Shown piece after piece: positions 36,780-45,716 of a DNA stretch of 64,000 nt. The DNA is from Mesorhizobium xinjiangense (GTDB taxonomy: Bacteria; Pseudomonadota; Alphaproteobacteria; Rhizobiales; Rhizobiaceae): NCBI RefSeq assembly GCF_009749525.1, contig NZ_WOAC01000005.1, positions 62,001-126,000 of the forward strand, given 5' to 3'. The notes under the pieces were generated by a model that made no database searches, was not told where the DNA came from, and saw only the letters and a program-made list of their open reading frames with translations. Made by a program: the position numbers and the translations under genes. How positions within the stretch are numbered: the first letter of the stretch is position 1; the number at the start of each line of letters is the position of its first letter.

Positions 36780-38092
36780 CACATTGCTCCCATCATTCGG
36801 TTGGGGAGCCAGGTGGCGATTTCGGGAAACACACACAGAATGATGATGGCCAGGAACATGACCAGCACATAGGGCAGCGCACCCCACAAGATGTCCCTCG
36901 TGGGCACGTCGGGTGCAATCGCGTTGATGACGAACAGGTTGAGCCCGATGGGCGGGGTGATCAGCCCGACTTCCATGTTGATGGTCAAAACGATCGCGAA
37001 CCAGTAGGGGTCGAAGCCCGCCTGGGTGATGATCGGGAACAGCATCGGTGCCGTCATGACGATGACGGCCACCGGCGGCAGGAACATGCCTGCCACCAGA
37101 AGGAAGAGATTGACGATGCCCATCAGCACCCAGCGATTGACCTCCATGTCGGCGATGGCCACCGCAATGGTCTGGGTGATGAAGAGCGAGGAAAGCGCGA
37201 AGGCGAAAAGCTCCGCCGCAGCCATGATCATCATGATCATGACGCTCTCGCGCATGGCGGAGCCGAAGATGCCGGCGATCGGACGAAAACGGAACAACCG
37301 GTAGGCGATGACGACGACGAGAAGCGTCAGCGTTGCTCCGACCCCCGCTGCCTCCGACGGTGTGGCAATGCCGCCGTAAAGCACATAGAGCGTGCCGACG
37401 ATAATGACCAGAAAGGGCAGGACGCGCGGCAGGCCGGCCAGCCTTTCGCGCAGGGTGAAGCGCATGGCGCGGGCATCGAATTCGTATCCCTTGCGCTTGC
37501 AGTCAATGATCGCCCAGGTCATGAACATGGCGGTCAGCATGATGCCGGGAAACACGCCGGCCATGAACAACCTGCCGATCGAGGTCTCCGTGGCGATGCC
37601 GTAGACGATCAGCGTCACCGAAGGCGGGATGAGAATGCCGAGCGTGCCGCCGGCGGCGATGGATCCGGCCGCAACCGAGGTCGGGTAGCCGCGCCGCAGC
37701 ATTTCGGGAATGCCCATCTTGCCGATGGCCGCGCAGGTGGCGGGCGAGGAGCCGGTCATGCCGGAAAAGATGCCGCAGGCAGCGATGTTCGACAGCACCA
37801 GCCCGCCGGGCACGCGGTTCAGCCAGCGGTCGAGCGAGCTGTAGAGATCGGAGCCCGCCGGCGAGGAGGCGACCGCCGCGCCCATGAGCACGAACATGGG
37901 TATCGCCACGTAGGCGAGATTTGCGATGCCGGAAAACATCGTATCGCCGAGGATGTAAAAGACATCGAAGCCGCTTTGCAGGAAGAGGGCAATGAAGGCT
38001 GTCAGTCCGAGCGCGAAGGCGATCGGCATGCCGGTGCCCAAAAGCACGAACAGGGCGGCGATGATGGTGACACCGGCGAATGTCGGGCTCAT
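36779..38092 (-). CDS. matM: TRAP transporter large permease (malonate)
   Basis: 437-residue DctM-type membrane protein with about 12-13 transmembrane helices and the family block GGTLGILIPPSVTLIVYG near residue 150. Works with the small permease and binding protein to import a carboxylate; malonate by operon context. Start ATG 38092 overlaps the small permease stop (ATGA). An upstream frame extension is a shadow. Confidence 0.88.
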   Translation of the reverse strand: MSPTFAGVTIIAALFVLLGTGMPIAFALGLTAFIALFLQSGFDVFYILGDTMFSGIANLAYVAIPMFVLMGAAVASSPAGSDLYSSLDRWLNRVPGGLVLSNIAACGIFSGMTGSSPATCAAIGKMGIPEMLRRGYPTSVAAGSIAAGGTLGILIPPSVTLIVYGIATETSIGRLFMAGVFPGIMLTAMFMTWAIIDCKRKGYEFDARAMRFTLRERLAGLPRVLPFLVIIVGTLYVLYGGIATPSEAAGVGATLTLLVVVIAYRLFRFRPIAGIFGSAMRESVMIMMIMAAAELFAFALSSLFITQTIAVAIADMEVNRWVLMGIVNLFLLVAGMFLPPVAVIVMTAPMLFPIITQAGFDPYWFAIVLTINMEVGLITPPIGLNLFVINAIAPDVPTRDILWGALPYVLVMFLAIIILCVFPEIATWLPNRMMGAM

Positions 38093-38655
38093 CGGGCGTC
38101 CTTTCTCATTGCAGGTTCGCTGCGCACCGGATCTGAAGTATCCGCCGGCCGGGGATCGATCTGCTCCTTCACGAAACCCGACAGCCGCGCCGCAATCTCC
38201 GCCACATATTGCAGGCAGAGCATGGCGAAGCTCAGCGGCAGGGCCGAAAGCGGAATCCATAGCGGCGGCGCCCGGACCCCGGAATGACGCCAATTGCCGG
38301 CCCAGGCATCGTGGAACTGTATCCAGGTCGCCGCCAGCATGACGATGCAGAAGGACAGGCCAAGCAGGCTCGCGATCAGGCGCAGCCACCGGCGAGTGTT
38401 ATCGCCGACGATCAGGTCAACCACGTCGACGCCGACATGGCCGCCCTTGAGCAAGACGTACGGCGCGCCGAGGAACATCGCGCCGGTTGCGGCGAAGACG
38501 ACGAAATCGTTCTGCCAGATCGTCGGCAGCCGGAAGACGTAGCGCATCAGTATCATCTGGCAGACGACCACCATCGCCGCGATCATCAGCGTGGTGGCCA
38601 GCACCGCAAATGCGCGCGACAAATAGCCGACGGTACGGACATAGACCTGCACCAT
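38089..38655 (-). CDS. matQ: TRAP transporter small permease (malonate)
   Basis: 188 residues when started at ATG 38655 (AAGG 9 nt upstream); an ATG at 38724 would add an unlikely basic leader. Four predicted transmembrane helices and the DctQ-type segment RYVFRLPTIWQNDFVVF. Lies between the binding protein and large permease. Confidence 0.85.
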   Translation of the reverse strand: MVQVYVRTVGYLSRAFAVLATTLMIAAMVVVCQMILMRYVFRLPTIWQNDFVVFAATGAMFLGAPYVLLKGGHVGVDVVDLIVGDNTRRWLRLIASLLGLSFCIVMLAATWIQFHDAWAGNWRHSGVRAPPLWIPLSALPLSFAMLCLQYVAEIAARLSGFVKEQIDPRPADTSDPVRSEPAMRKDAR

Positions 38656-38730
38656 TCGCGAATACCTTGTTGAAACGAAAGCCCGTTGGCGGTGTGCGTT
38701 GCGCCGCAAGCCGCCAACATTCACACCTTG

Positions 38731-39735
38731 TTATTCTACGGCCAAGGCCTTCTCGATCAGCTTGTCGCCGCCTGGCACTTTGTCGGCAAAGTTCTTGTAG
38801 GCGGAAGCCTTGGCCACTTCGAGCCAGCCGTCGTAATCCGACTTCGACATTTCGACCACTTCGACACCGGCCTCCTTGTAGGCCTCGATCATTTCCTTGT
38901 CGCCGTTCCTGATCTCTTCGTTGAAATAAGCCTCGGCCTTCTCGCCGGCGTCCAGGATGGCCTGCTGCTGCTCAGCCGTCAGTTCGTCGAACACGCTTTT
39001 CGACATGAGCACGGGCTCGTACATGAACCACAGGGCGTTCTCGCCCGGCGCCGTCAGGCACTTGACCTGCTCGAACAACCGATAGGAAACGAAACTCGCC
39101 GAAGAGGTGTTGGCGGCGTCGAGGACGTTCGTCTGCATGCCGGTGTAGATTTCGGACGAGGGCATCGAGGTGATCGACGCACCGGCTGCTGCCAGCATTT
39201 CCTCGAATGCCGGGCCGGCCGCGCGTGTCACCTGACCCTTCACAGTGTCCGGCGAGGTGATGCAGTTCTTCTTGGATGCGAACGCACCGGACAGCCATGC
39301 ATCCGAAATCACCATGGCGCCGGAATCCTCGATGATCTTCTTGATGTCCTTCATGAAGTCGGAATCGTTCAGCCGCATGGCGCGGTCGAAATTGCCGACC
39401 AGCCCGGGCATCAGCGTGGCCGAAAACTCCGGATGCCGGCCCGACGCGTAGTCGAGCGGGAAGGACGTCAGGTCGAGCAGCCCGCGGGTGATGGCGTTCC
39501 ACTGGTCGCGCGGCTTGTAAAGCGAGGCACCGGGATAGACCTGAATCTCGAGGCCGACATCGGCGGCGGCAACCTCGCGTGCGATCAGTTGCACCATCTC
39601 GTCTCGTATGTCGCCCTTTCCGCCGGGAAATTGATGCGATGCCTTCAGAACTGTTTGCGCGCTGACGGTTCCGGTGGCGAGACAGCCCACGACGACACAG
39701 GTCGCCAGCTTCAACATGCCCGCAAATTTGATCAT
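38731..39735 (-). CDS. matP: TRAP transporter substrate-binding protein (malonate)
   Basis: 334-residue DctP-type periplasmic protein. Signal peptide MIKFAGMLKLATCVVV followed by cleavage near SAQ; start ATG 39735 has GGAGG about 6 nt upstream. First gene of the malonate operon, divergent from matR. Gene name follows the rhizobial matPQMAB arrangement; ligand specificity is inferred from matA/matB. Confidence 0.86.
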   Translation of the reverse strand: MIKFAGMLKLATCVVVGCLATGTVSAQTVLKASHQFPGGKGDIRDEMVQLIAREVAAADVGLEIQVYPGASLYKPRDQWNAITRGLLDLTSFPLDYASGRHPEFSATLMPGLVGNFDRAMRLNDSDFMKDIKKIIEDSGAMVISDAWLSGAFASKKNCITSPDTVKGQVTRAAGPAFEEMLAAAGASITSMPSSEIYTGMQTNVLDAANTSSASFVSYRLFEQVKCLTAPGENALWFMYEPVLMSKSVFDELTAEQQQAILDAGEKAEAYFNEEIRNGDKEMIEAYKEAGVEVVEMSKSDYDGWLEVAKASAYKNFADKVPGGDKLIEKALAVE

Positions 39736-39810
39736 TTTGTCCTCCCTGATCATGCGGCCTCCCGCCGCATGAGCTTCGCAGCTTGCCGATCTTGTGCGCA
39801 ATGTCAATTT

Positions 39811-39824
39811 TTTTGTATACAAAA
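39811..39824. promoter_or_regulatory. Palindromic operator candidate between matP and matR
   Basis: Perfect 14-bp palindrome TTTTGTATACAAAA, 44 nt upstream of matR and 76 nt upstream of matP. Its core TTGTATACAA is typical of FCD-type GntR binding sites, so MatR is the obvious candidate. Confidence 0.7.
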
Positions 39825-39867
39825 CAGGTTGGTGTGTATTTTTCATGCCGATTCATTTGAGGATCAG

Positions 39868-40548
39868 ATGGCCGCGAACACATTTCACAAACTGCGCGAC
39901 GAGATCGAAAACGGCATCGTGACCGGAGCTTTCGAGCCTGGAGCACGGCTCGACGAGGCACAACTCGCCGCCCGTTTCGGCGTGTCGCGCACGCCAATCC
40001 GCGAAGCGCTGATGCAGCTCAGCGCCATCGGCCTGGTCGAGGTCAGGCCACGGCGCGGCGCCATCGTCGTCGACCCCGGGCCGGACCGCATCTTTGAGAT
40101 GTTCGAGGTGATGGCCGAGCTCGAGAGCATGGCCGGCGCATTGGCGGCGCGCCGCCATACCGAACAGGACAAGGCGGCCATTCTCGACAGCCATGCGCGC
40201 TGCGAGCGCTCGGCCGCGAGCGAGGATTCCGATTCCTATTACTATGACAACGAGGTGTTCCACTACGCGATCTACGCAGCCAGCCACAGCGGCTTTCTCG
40301 CTGAGCAATGCGCGGCCCTGCACCGGCGCCTCCGGCCTTACCGGCGCCTGCAGCTGCGTGTGCGCAACCGCATGAAGGTCTCCCTCAGCGAACATGCAGC
40401 CATTGTCGAGGCGATCCTGGCCGGCGATGCCGAGACGGCACGATCGCGCCTGCGCAGCCATGTCGCGGTTCAGGGCGATCGCTTCAGCGATCTGGTCTCA
40501 AGTCTCAGCCAACGCCAATCGACAGGCACCGGTGGTCAGCCCCGATGA
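39868..40548 (+). CDS. matR: GntR-family (FCD) regulator of malonate utilisation
   Basis: 226 residues: winged HTH (FHKLRDEIENGIVTGAF, RLDEAQLAARFGVSRTPIRE) in residues 1-70, then an FCD domain with DNEVFHYAIY and the distal SEHAAIVEAIL metal-site helix. ATG 39868 follows GAGG. Divergent from the malonate operon with a perfect palindrome between; probable malonate-responsive repressor. Confidence 0.85.
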   Translation: MAANTFHKLRDEIENGIVTGAFEPGARLDEAQLAARFGVSRTPIREALMQLSAIGLVEVRPRRGAIVVDPGPDRIFEMFEVMAELESMAGALAARRHTEQDKAAILDSHARCERSAASEDSDSYYYDNEVFHYAIYAASHSGFLAEQCAALHRRLRPYRRLQLRVRNRMKVSLSEHAAIVEAILAGDAETARSRLRSHVAVQGDRFSDLVSSLSQRQSTGTGGQPR

Positions 40549-40615
40549 ACGCGAACAGAACCGCGATGGCGTCGTCGATGCCCGGATCGGTGTCGATCAG
40601 GACGCGGCGGGTCAT
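40505..40615 (-). pseudogene. 5-prime remnant of a nucleoside hydrolase gene
   Basis: ATG 40615 (minus strand) begins MTRRVLIDTDPGIDDAIAVL, which carries the DTDPGxDD calcium-site signature at the N-terminus of inosine-uridine nucleoside hydrolases. After about 25 residues the frame leaves the family and stops at 40505, inside the 3-prime end of matR. The rest of the roughly 310-residue enzyme is missing, so this is a truncated remnant. Confidence 0.75.
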
Positions 40616-40716
40616 GCCTCTGGCATAGCGGCTGCCTATTGCGGCGATTGGACATTGTCTGTCCCCCCGCAATGCGCGATGGATTAATGTGCTCCCACAA
40701 GACTGACGAGGAGCGT

Positions 40717-41874
40717 ATGACCGCTATCGAAACGCATGACGAGATCCGCGAGGCCGTTGGCCGGCTGTGCCAGGACTTTCCCGGCGACTACTGGCGCAAG
40801 CTGGACGAAGTGCGCGCCTATCCCACCGCATTCGTCGAGGCCCTGACGAAGGCAGGGTATCTCGCCGCCCTGATCCCGGAGGAGTTTGGCGGCGCCGGCC
40901 TGCCGCTTTCGGCCGCCGCCGTGATCCTCGAGGAGATCCACCGCCAGGGCGGCAATGCGGGCGCCTGTCACGCGCAGATGTACACCATGGGCACGCTGCT
41001 GCGGCACGGCTCCGAAGAGCAGAAGCAGAAATATCTGCCGCATGTCGCCGACGGGTCCTTGCGCCTGCAGGCCTTCGGCGTGACCGAGCCGACGAGCGGG
41101 ACGGATACGGGATCGCTGCGCACGGTGGCGCGGCGCGAGGGCGACCGGTTCGTCGTCAACGGCCAGAAGATCTGGATTTCACGCTCCGAGCACTCCGACC
41201 TGATGATCCTGCTGTGCCGCACGACGCCGCGCGATAAGGTGGAGAAGAAGACGCAAGGCCTGTCGGTTCTGCTGGTGGATATGCGCGAGGCGAAGAAGAA
41301 CGGCCTGACCATCCGGCCGATCCGCACCATGATGAATCATGCGACGACCGAACTCTTCTTCGACAATGTGCCGGTTCCGGCGGAAAACCTGATCGGCGAG
41401 GAGGGCAAGGGCTTTCGCTACATCCTGTCGGGTATGAATGCCGAGCGCATCCTGATTGCGGCGGAATGCATCGGCGACGCGAAATGGTTCATCGGCAAGG
41501 CCGCCGCCTATGCCGGCGAGCGGGTCGTGTTCGGCCGGCCGATCGGGCAGAACCAGGGCATCCAGTTCCCCATCGCCAAGGCCTATGCCCGCATGCGCGC
41601 GGCCGAGCTGATGCTGCACGAGGCGATCAGGCTCTATGAGGCCGGCGGCAATCCGGGGGCTGAAGCCAACATGGCCAAGATGCTGGCGGCGGAGGCAAGC
41701 TGGGAGGCGGCGGAAGCCTGCGTCCAGACGCATGGCGGATTCGGCTTTGCCGAGGAGTATGACGTGGAACGCAAGTTCCGCGAGACGCGGCTTTACCAGG
41801 TGGCGCCGATCTCGACCAATCTCATCCTGTCCTATCTGGCCGAGCACGTGCTTGGAATGCCGCGGAGCTATTGA
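40717..41874 (+). CDS. Acyl-CoA dehydrogenase
   Basis: 385-residue FAD enzyme: N-terminal helical domain, FGVTEPTSGTDTGSL and IWISRSEHSD in the middle beta domain, and a C-terminal helical domain with QTHGGFGFAEEYDVER. The residue expected as catalytic base is in this last region (GFAEEYD). ATG 40717 has GAGGAG just upstream. Substrate unknown; grouped with an MmgE/PrpD protein 2 nt downstream and nearby CoA-transferase and hydratase genes. Confidence 0.85.
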   Translation: MTAIETHDEIREAVGRLCQDFPGDYWRKLDEVRAYPTAFVEALTKAGYLAALIPEEFGGAGLPLSAAAVILEEIHRQGGNAGACHAQMYTMGTLLRHGSEEQKQKYLPHVADGSLRLQAFGVTEPTSGTDTGSLRTVARREGDRFVVNGQKIWISRSEHSDLMILLCRTTPRDKVEKKTQGLSVLLVDMREAKKNGLTIRPIRTMMNHATTELFFDNVPVPAENLIGEEGKGFRYILSGMNAERILIAAECIGDAKWFIGKAAAYAGERVVFGRPIGQNQGIQFPIAKAYARMRAAELMLHEAIRLYEAGGNPGAEANMAKMLAAEASWEAAEACVQTHGGFGFAEEYDVERKFRETRLYQVAPISTNLILSYLAEHVLGMPRSY

Positions 41875-41875
41875 G

Positions 41876-43183
41876 ATGGGCCTGGCGGAAATTCTGGCGC
41901 ATTTTGCCGTCGACCGCGTCGCGGTTTCCGAAAAAATGGCGCAGGCGATCCGGTTCTCGCTCTTCGATTGGGCTACGGTCGGCCTGGCGGGGCGGGCAGA
42001 ACTGGTGGCGCGTGCCAGCCGCGCGGTCGTGCTTGCCGAAGGCGGCGCCGGTCAGGCCGCGCTCTTCGGTGGCGGACGGGCGCCGGCGCGCGGGGCAGCG
42101 CTGGTCAACGGCGCGACGAGCCACGCGCTCGACTATGACGACACCCATTTCCTGCATATCGGGCACCCCAGCGTGGCGGTGATCCCGGCAGCGATTGCCG
42201 TGGCCGAGCGCGAGGACGTTTCCGGGGCCGCGCTGAGCGATGCGCTGGCGGTGGGCCTGGAACTGGCCTGCAGGATGGGGGATTGGCTCGGACGATCTCA
42301 TTACGAGGCCGGGTTCCACCAGACGGGTACGTCCGGGGCGTTCGGTGCGACGGCTGCCGCCGGGCGGCTCATGGGGCTCGATGCAGAGCAGATGGCGCAT
42401 GCGCTGGGGCTCGTCGCCACGCGGGCCGCAGGGCTCAAGAGCCAGTTCGGCACGATGGGCAAACCGCTGAACGCCGGTTTCGCCGCAGAGGTCGGCGTGG
42501 CGTCGGCCGATCTGGCACGCCACGGCGTGACCTCCAACCCTGACGCTATCGCAGGAGGACAGGGCTTCGGGCCGACACACGCCGGTGCGGCGCGCGAATC
42601 CGCTTGGGCGGGGCTGGGGCAGGACTGGGCCTTTCCCGGCGTTTCTTACAAATTCCATGCCTGTTGCCATGGCCTGCACGCCATGCTCGAGGCGTTGCGC
42701 AGCCTTCGCGAGGCAGGTCTCAAGGCCGCCGATGTCGAGGCGGTGACGGTGGTCACCAATCCACGATGGCTTGCCGTGTGCAATCAGCCGGCGCCGACGA
42801 CGGGGCTGGGGGCGAAGTTCAGCTATCGCCTGACCGCGGCCATGATGCTGGCCGGGGTCGATACGGCGGCGCTGGAAAATTACAGCGCGGAACTAGCAGT
42901 CAGGCCGGATCTCGTCGCCTTGCGCGACCGGGTGATGGTCGAAGCCGATAGCGGCCTGACGGACACCCAGGCGCGCGTGGAGGTCACGACGATCCAGGGC
43001 GTGCGCCTGCCTGCATGGCACGATCTGGCGGCGCTCGCCGATGCGGCAACGCTCGAAGAGCGCCTGCGTGAAAAATCGCACACGCTCATCGGGCCGCAGG
43101 CGGAGGAAGCGCTCTGGCACGATGTCGCCGCGCTTGGTGCCGCTTCAAATATCGACATGCTGGCCGCGCGGATCGGCGGATAG
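41876..43183 (+). CDS. MmgE/PrpD family protein
   Basis: 435 residues. Family blocks NGATSHALDYDDTH near residue 80 and YKFHACCHGLHAMLEAL near residue 255, with HPSVAVIPAA. The family includes 2-methylcitrate dehydratase, cis-aconitate decarboxylase and citraconate/itaconate-related isomerases. It starts 2 nt after the acyl-CoA dehydrogenase. With the CoA-transferase and mesaconyl-CoA-hydratase-like neighbours, a methyl-branched C5 dicarboxylate substrate is possible; not provable here. Confidence 0.82.
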   Translation: MGLAEILAHFAVDRVAVSEKMAQAIRFSLFDWATVGLAGRAELVARASRAVVLAEGGAGQAALFGGGRAPARGAALVNGATSHALDYDDTHFLHIGHPSVAVIPAAIAVAEREDVSGAALSDALAVGLELACRMGDWLGRSHYEAGFHQTGTSGAFGATAAAGRLMGLDAEQMAHALGLVATRAAGLKSQFGTMGKPLNAGFAAEVGVASADLARHGVTSNPDAIAGGQGFGPTHAGAARESAWAGLGQDWAFPGVSYKFHACCHGLHAMLEALRSLREAGLKAADVEAVTVVTNPRWLAVCNQPAPTTGLGAKFSYRLTAAMMLAGVDTAALENYSAELAVRPDLVALRDRVMVEADSGLTDTQARVEVTTIQGVRLPAWHDLAALADAATLEERLREKSHTLIGPQAEEALWHDVAALGAASNIDMLAARIGG

Positions 43184-43210
43184 CGTCCGCCTGACATTCT
43201 GCGTCGCGGC

Positions 43211-43312
43211 TAGAGCAATTCCAGGAGAAGTGGAAGCCGGTTCTCCGTCCGGAATTGCGTCAAATCAAAGAGTTAGATTGGCGAACCGATTCCGCGAAGC
43301 GGTGAGCCGGTC
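43211..43312 (+). repeat. 102-bp dispersed intergenic repeat, copy 1
   Basis: Nearly identical (a few substitutions) to the reverse complement of 58981-59082. Sits directly after the MmgE/PrpD gene and is followed by a palindromic element. Both copies are intergenic and non-coding. Confidence 0.85.
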
Positions 43313-43313
43313 T

Positions 43314-43368
43314 GGCGCGCATTCGCTTCAAACGGAAATGTTTGAAGCTGAGCGGGACATGTTTAAGG
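43314..43368. repeat. Palindromic intergenic element (diverged copy)
   Basis: Contains CTTCAAACGGAAATGTTTGAAG (near-perfect inverted repeat, 43325-43346) and AGCGGGACATGTTTAA. It belongs to the same family as elements at 55459, 56421, 59083 and 62611. Confidence 0.75.
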
Positions 43369-43384
43369 CGCACGGCGCGATCGC

Positions 43385-44530
43385 TCAGTCCCGGTGCTTT
43401 GCGGCATCGGCAAATTCCGCTCGGATCGCCGCGCCGTGCGCGTCCTTTTCGGGCACCGGCCCGTAGGTCCTGGCATCATCGCCCTTGACCACCGCACCCG
43501 GCGCCAGCAGATCGAGCGTGCCGTTCGGCGTCGGCACGGCGATGAACCGGTTCTGCGGATGATTGACGAGATCCTCCATCTCGGAAAGGCGGCCGAAGGC
43601 GATGCGCGCCTTTTCCAGAATGGCGATGTTTTCCTCCCGCCCGCGCTTGACGAGATGCCGGCCGACAAAGGCATCTACCTCGGCGCGGTTGGCCACCCGT
43701 TCGCCGTTGCTGGCAAAACCGTCTCTTGCCGCGGCGTCCGGTTCTCCCAATGCGGCACACAGGGCCTTCCATTCGCGCTCGTTCTGAATGGACAGCAAGA
43801 GCACCTTGCCGTCGGAGCATGGAAAGGCCCCGTAAGGTGCGATTGTGGGATGATGCAGACCCTGGCGGGTCGGCGTCTTCCCGCCGTAGCGATGCTGGAT
43901 GTAGGGCACGTTCATCCAGTCCGCCATCGCGTGGAACAGCGAAACCTCGATGTGCCGGCCCTCGCCGGTCGTCGCGCGGCCGATGAGCGCCTCCAAAATG
44001 GCCTGGTAGGCCGTCATTCCCGCCGCAATGTCGCAAACCGAAACACCGACGCGCGCCGGCCCGTCGGGTGTGCCGTTGATGGCGCAAAGACCGCTTTCGG
44101 CCTGGATCAGCAGATCATAGGCCTTTTGCTTTGCCCGGGGGCCCTCCGAGCCGTAGCCCGAGATCGAACAGACGATCAGCCGTGGATGGCGTATGCGAAG
44201 CTCGTCCGCGCCAAAGCCCAGGCGATCGATGACGCCGGGGCCGAGATTCTGGATCAATATGTCCGCCTCGCCGAGAATAGCCGCAAGAACAGCCTTGTCC
44301 TCGGGGGCTTTCAGGTCGAGGGCAATTGATTCCTTGCCGCGGTTCAGCCACACGAAATAGGCGCTGCCGCCTGCCGCCAATCGGTCATAATCGCGGGCAA
44401 AATCGCCCTCCGGCCGTTCGACCTTGATGACGCGCGCACCGGCGTCCGCCAGCTTTGCCGACGCGTATGGGGCGGCCACGGCATGTTCCACCGACACCAC
44501 CGTCAGGCCCGCGAGATCCTGCATGCGCAT
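43385..44530 (-). CDS. CaiB/BaiF family CoA-transferase
   Basis: 381-residue class III CoA-transferase: GLTVVSVEHAVAAPYASAKLADAG near the N-terminus, VIKVERPEGDFARDYD, then QAESGL and DIAAGMTAYQAILEAL. The catalytic Asp equivalent is in KAYDLLIQAE. Transfers CoA between a CoA thioester and a free acid. ATG 44530 follows AAAGGA; ATG 44524 is also possible. Divergent from the LysR gene, with an inverted repeat between them. Likely acts on the same pathway as the acyl-CoA dehydrogenase and hydratase. Confidence 0.86.
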   Translation of the reverse strand: MRMQDLAGLTVVSVEHAVAAPYASAKLADAGARVIKVERPEGDFARDYDRLAAGGSAYFVWLNRGKESIALDLKAPEDKAVLAAILGEADILIQNLGPGVIDRLGFGADELRIRHPRLIVCSISGYGSEGPRAKQKAYDLLIQAESGLCAINGTPDGPARVGVSVCDIAAGMTAYQAILEALIGRATTGEGRHIEVSLFHAMADWMNVPYIQHRYGGKTPTRQGLHHPTIAPYGAFPCSDGKVLLLSIQNEREWKALCAALGEPDAAARDGFASNGERVANRAEVDAFVGRHLVKRGREENIAILEKARIAFGRLSEMEDLVNHPQNRFIAVPTPNGTLDLLAPGAVVKGDDARTYGPVPEKDAHGAAIRAEFADAAKHRD

Positions 44531-44597
44531 TCGTCCTTTGTCTGTGTGCGGCGCCAAGATGATGCCCCTTCATGACGCATGCAAATAGATTGTTCAT

Positions 44598-44616
44598 TAT
44601 CGCCCGATAGGCGATA
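44598..44616. promoter_or_regulatory. LysR-type operator candidate
   Basis: Inverted repeat TATCGCC-N5-GGCGATA located 29 nt upstream of the LysR start and 68 nt upstream of the CoA-transferase start. Position and symmetry fit a LysR-family recognition site. Confidence 0.55.
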
Positions 44617-44644
44617 CCTATGGGCTGAAGCAACAGGAGGAGGG

Positions 44645-45598
44645 ATGGATTCCCGTCAGCTCGCAAACTTCCGGCAGGTTGTCGAGAGCGGCTCCATGAC
44701 GGCGGCGGCGCGCGTGCTCGGCATGGCGCAGCCTTCCCTGTCGCAGCAGATCCGCAAGCTCGAGCAGCATTTCGGAACCGAACTGCTCTTGCGAACGGCC
44801 CGCGGCGTCGTCGTCACCGAGGCCGGCCATGTGCTGTATGAGCATGCGGTGCGCATCACCACGCTGATGGACGTGGCGGAGGAAGAAGTCCGCACCACCG
44901 GTGCCGAGCCGGTCGGGCGGGTGGTGTTCGGCCTGCCGGCGTCGGTTTCCATGGCGCTTTCCATACCCCTTGCGGAGACCATCCGGGTGGAAATGCCGCG
45001 CGTCCAGTTCTGTGCCACCGAGGCGATGAGCGGCCATATCAAGGAACTGGTCAAGAATGGCGAGGTCAATCTGGCCCTGCTTTACGATCTGGACGGGGTC
45101 GGGGAATGCGCATCGCGGCTGATCCTGCGCGAGGACCTGTGGTTCTATGCGGCGCCTGACAATTGGCCGCTCGACACGCCGCCCGGCCAGCCGGTGCAAC
45201 TGGACAAGGTCATGGCATTGGACCTTGTCCTGCCCTCGCGCCGCCATGGCCTGCGCACACTGATCGATCGCATCACCAAGGCCGAGCACGTCGCCTCCCA
45301 TGTCGTGACCGAGATGGATTCGCTGCAGCAGATCAAGGCGCTGGTGGCGCGCGGCAGCGGCTACACGATTCTCTCGCCGGCGGCCGTGCACGATCTCGTC
45401 GAGATGGGGCACCTGGTCGGCAGCCAGATCGTCGAACCGCGCATTCGCCGGCCGGTCTATATCGTGCGTTCCGCGCAGCTACGCGTCACGGCTGCCAGCC
45501 GTGCCATCGAGACCCATTGCCTGGAGGTGATCAACGATCTTGTCCAGCGGGGCATCTGGCAGGCGGAAATTCCCGACAGCCAGAGCGCAGACCTATGA
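44645..45598 (+). CDS. LysR-family transcriptional regulator
   Basis: 317 residues: N-terminal winged HTH (MDSRQLANFRQVVESGSMTA, AQPSLSQQIRKLEQHFG), then a periplasmic-binding-fold effector domain. ATG 44645 is preceded by AGGAGG. Divergent from the CoA-transferase it probably controls. Confidence 0.87.
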   Translation: MDSRQLANFRQVVESGSMTAAARVLGMAQPSLSQQIRKLEQHFGTELLLRTARGVVVTEAGHVLYEHAVRITTLMDVAEEEVRTTGAEPVGRVVFGLPASVSMALSIPLAETIRVEMPRVQFCATEAMSGHIKELVKNGEVNLALLYDLDGVGECASRLILREDLWFYAAPDNWPLDTPPGQPVQLDKVMALDLVLPSRRHGLRTLIDRITKAEHVASHVVTEMDSLQQIKALVARGSGYTILSPAAVHDLVEMGHLVGSQIVEPRIRRPVYIVRSAQLRVTAASRAIETHCLEVINDLVQRGIWQAEIPDSQSADL

Positions 45599-45675
45599 CT
45601 CGCGGCGCCTCGGCCTATTGGACAGTCCGAAAGACGGACGCATACTGTGCCGACATGCCGGCGGGCAAAGGGCTT

Positions 45676-45716
45676 CCGGCGTGATCCTTGAAGTGGATGG
45701 CGGCAGGACGATCTGA
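45676..45716 (+). pseudogene. 3-prime tail of a short-chain dehydrogenase (remnant)
   Basis: The frame ending at TGA 45714-45716 reads ASGVILEVDGGRTI, the typical C-terminus of SDR enzymes. Its stop overlaps the next gene start as TGATG, as if it were the last gene of a coupled operon. No SDR body is present upstream, where the LysR gene ends 78 nt earlier, so a deletion probably removed it. Short, so moderate confidence. Confidence 0.5.

Noticed and set aside
43041-43466. Coding frame over the repeat after the MmgE/PrpD gene
   Set aside because: Its peptide recurs from the inverted copy at 58981; it is translation of a repeated non-coding element.
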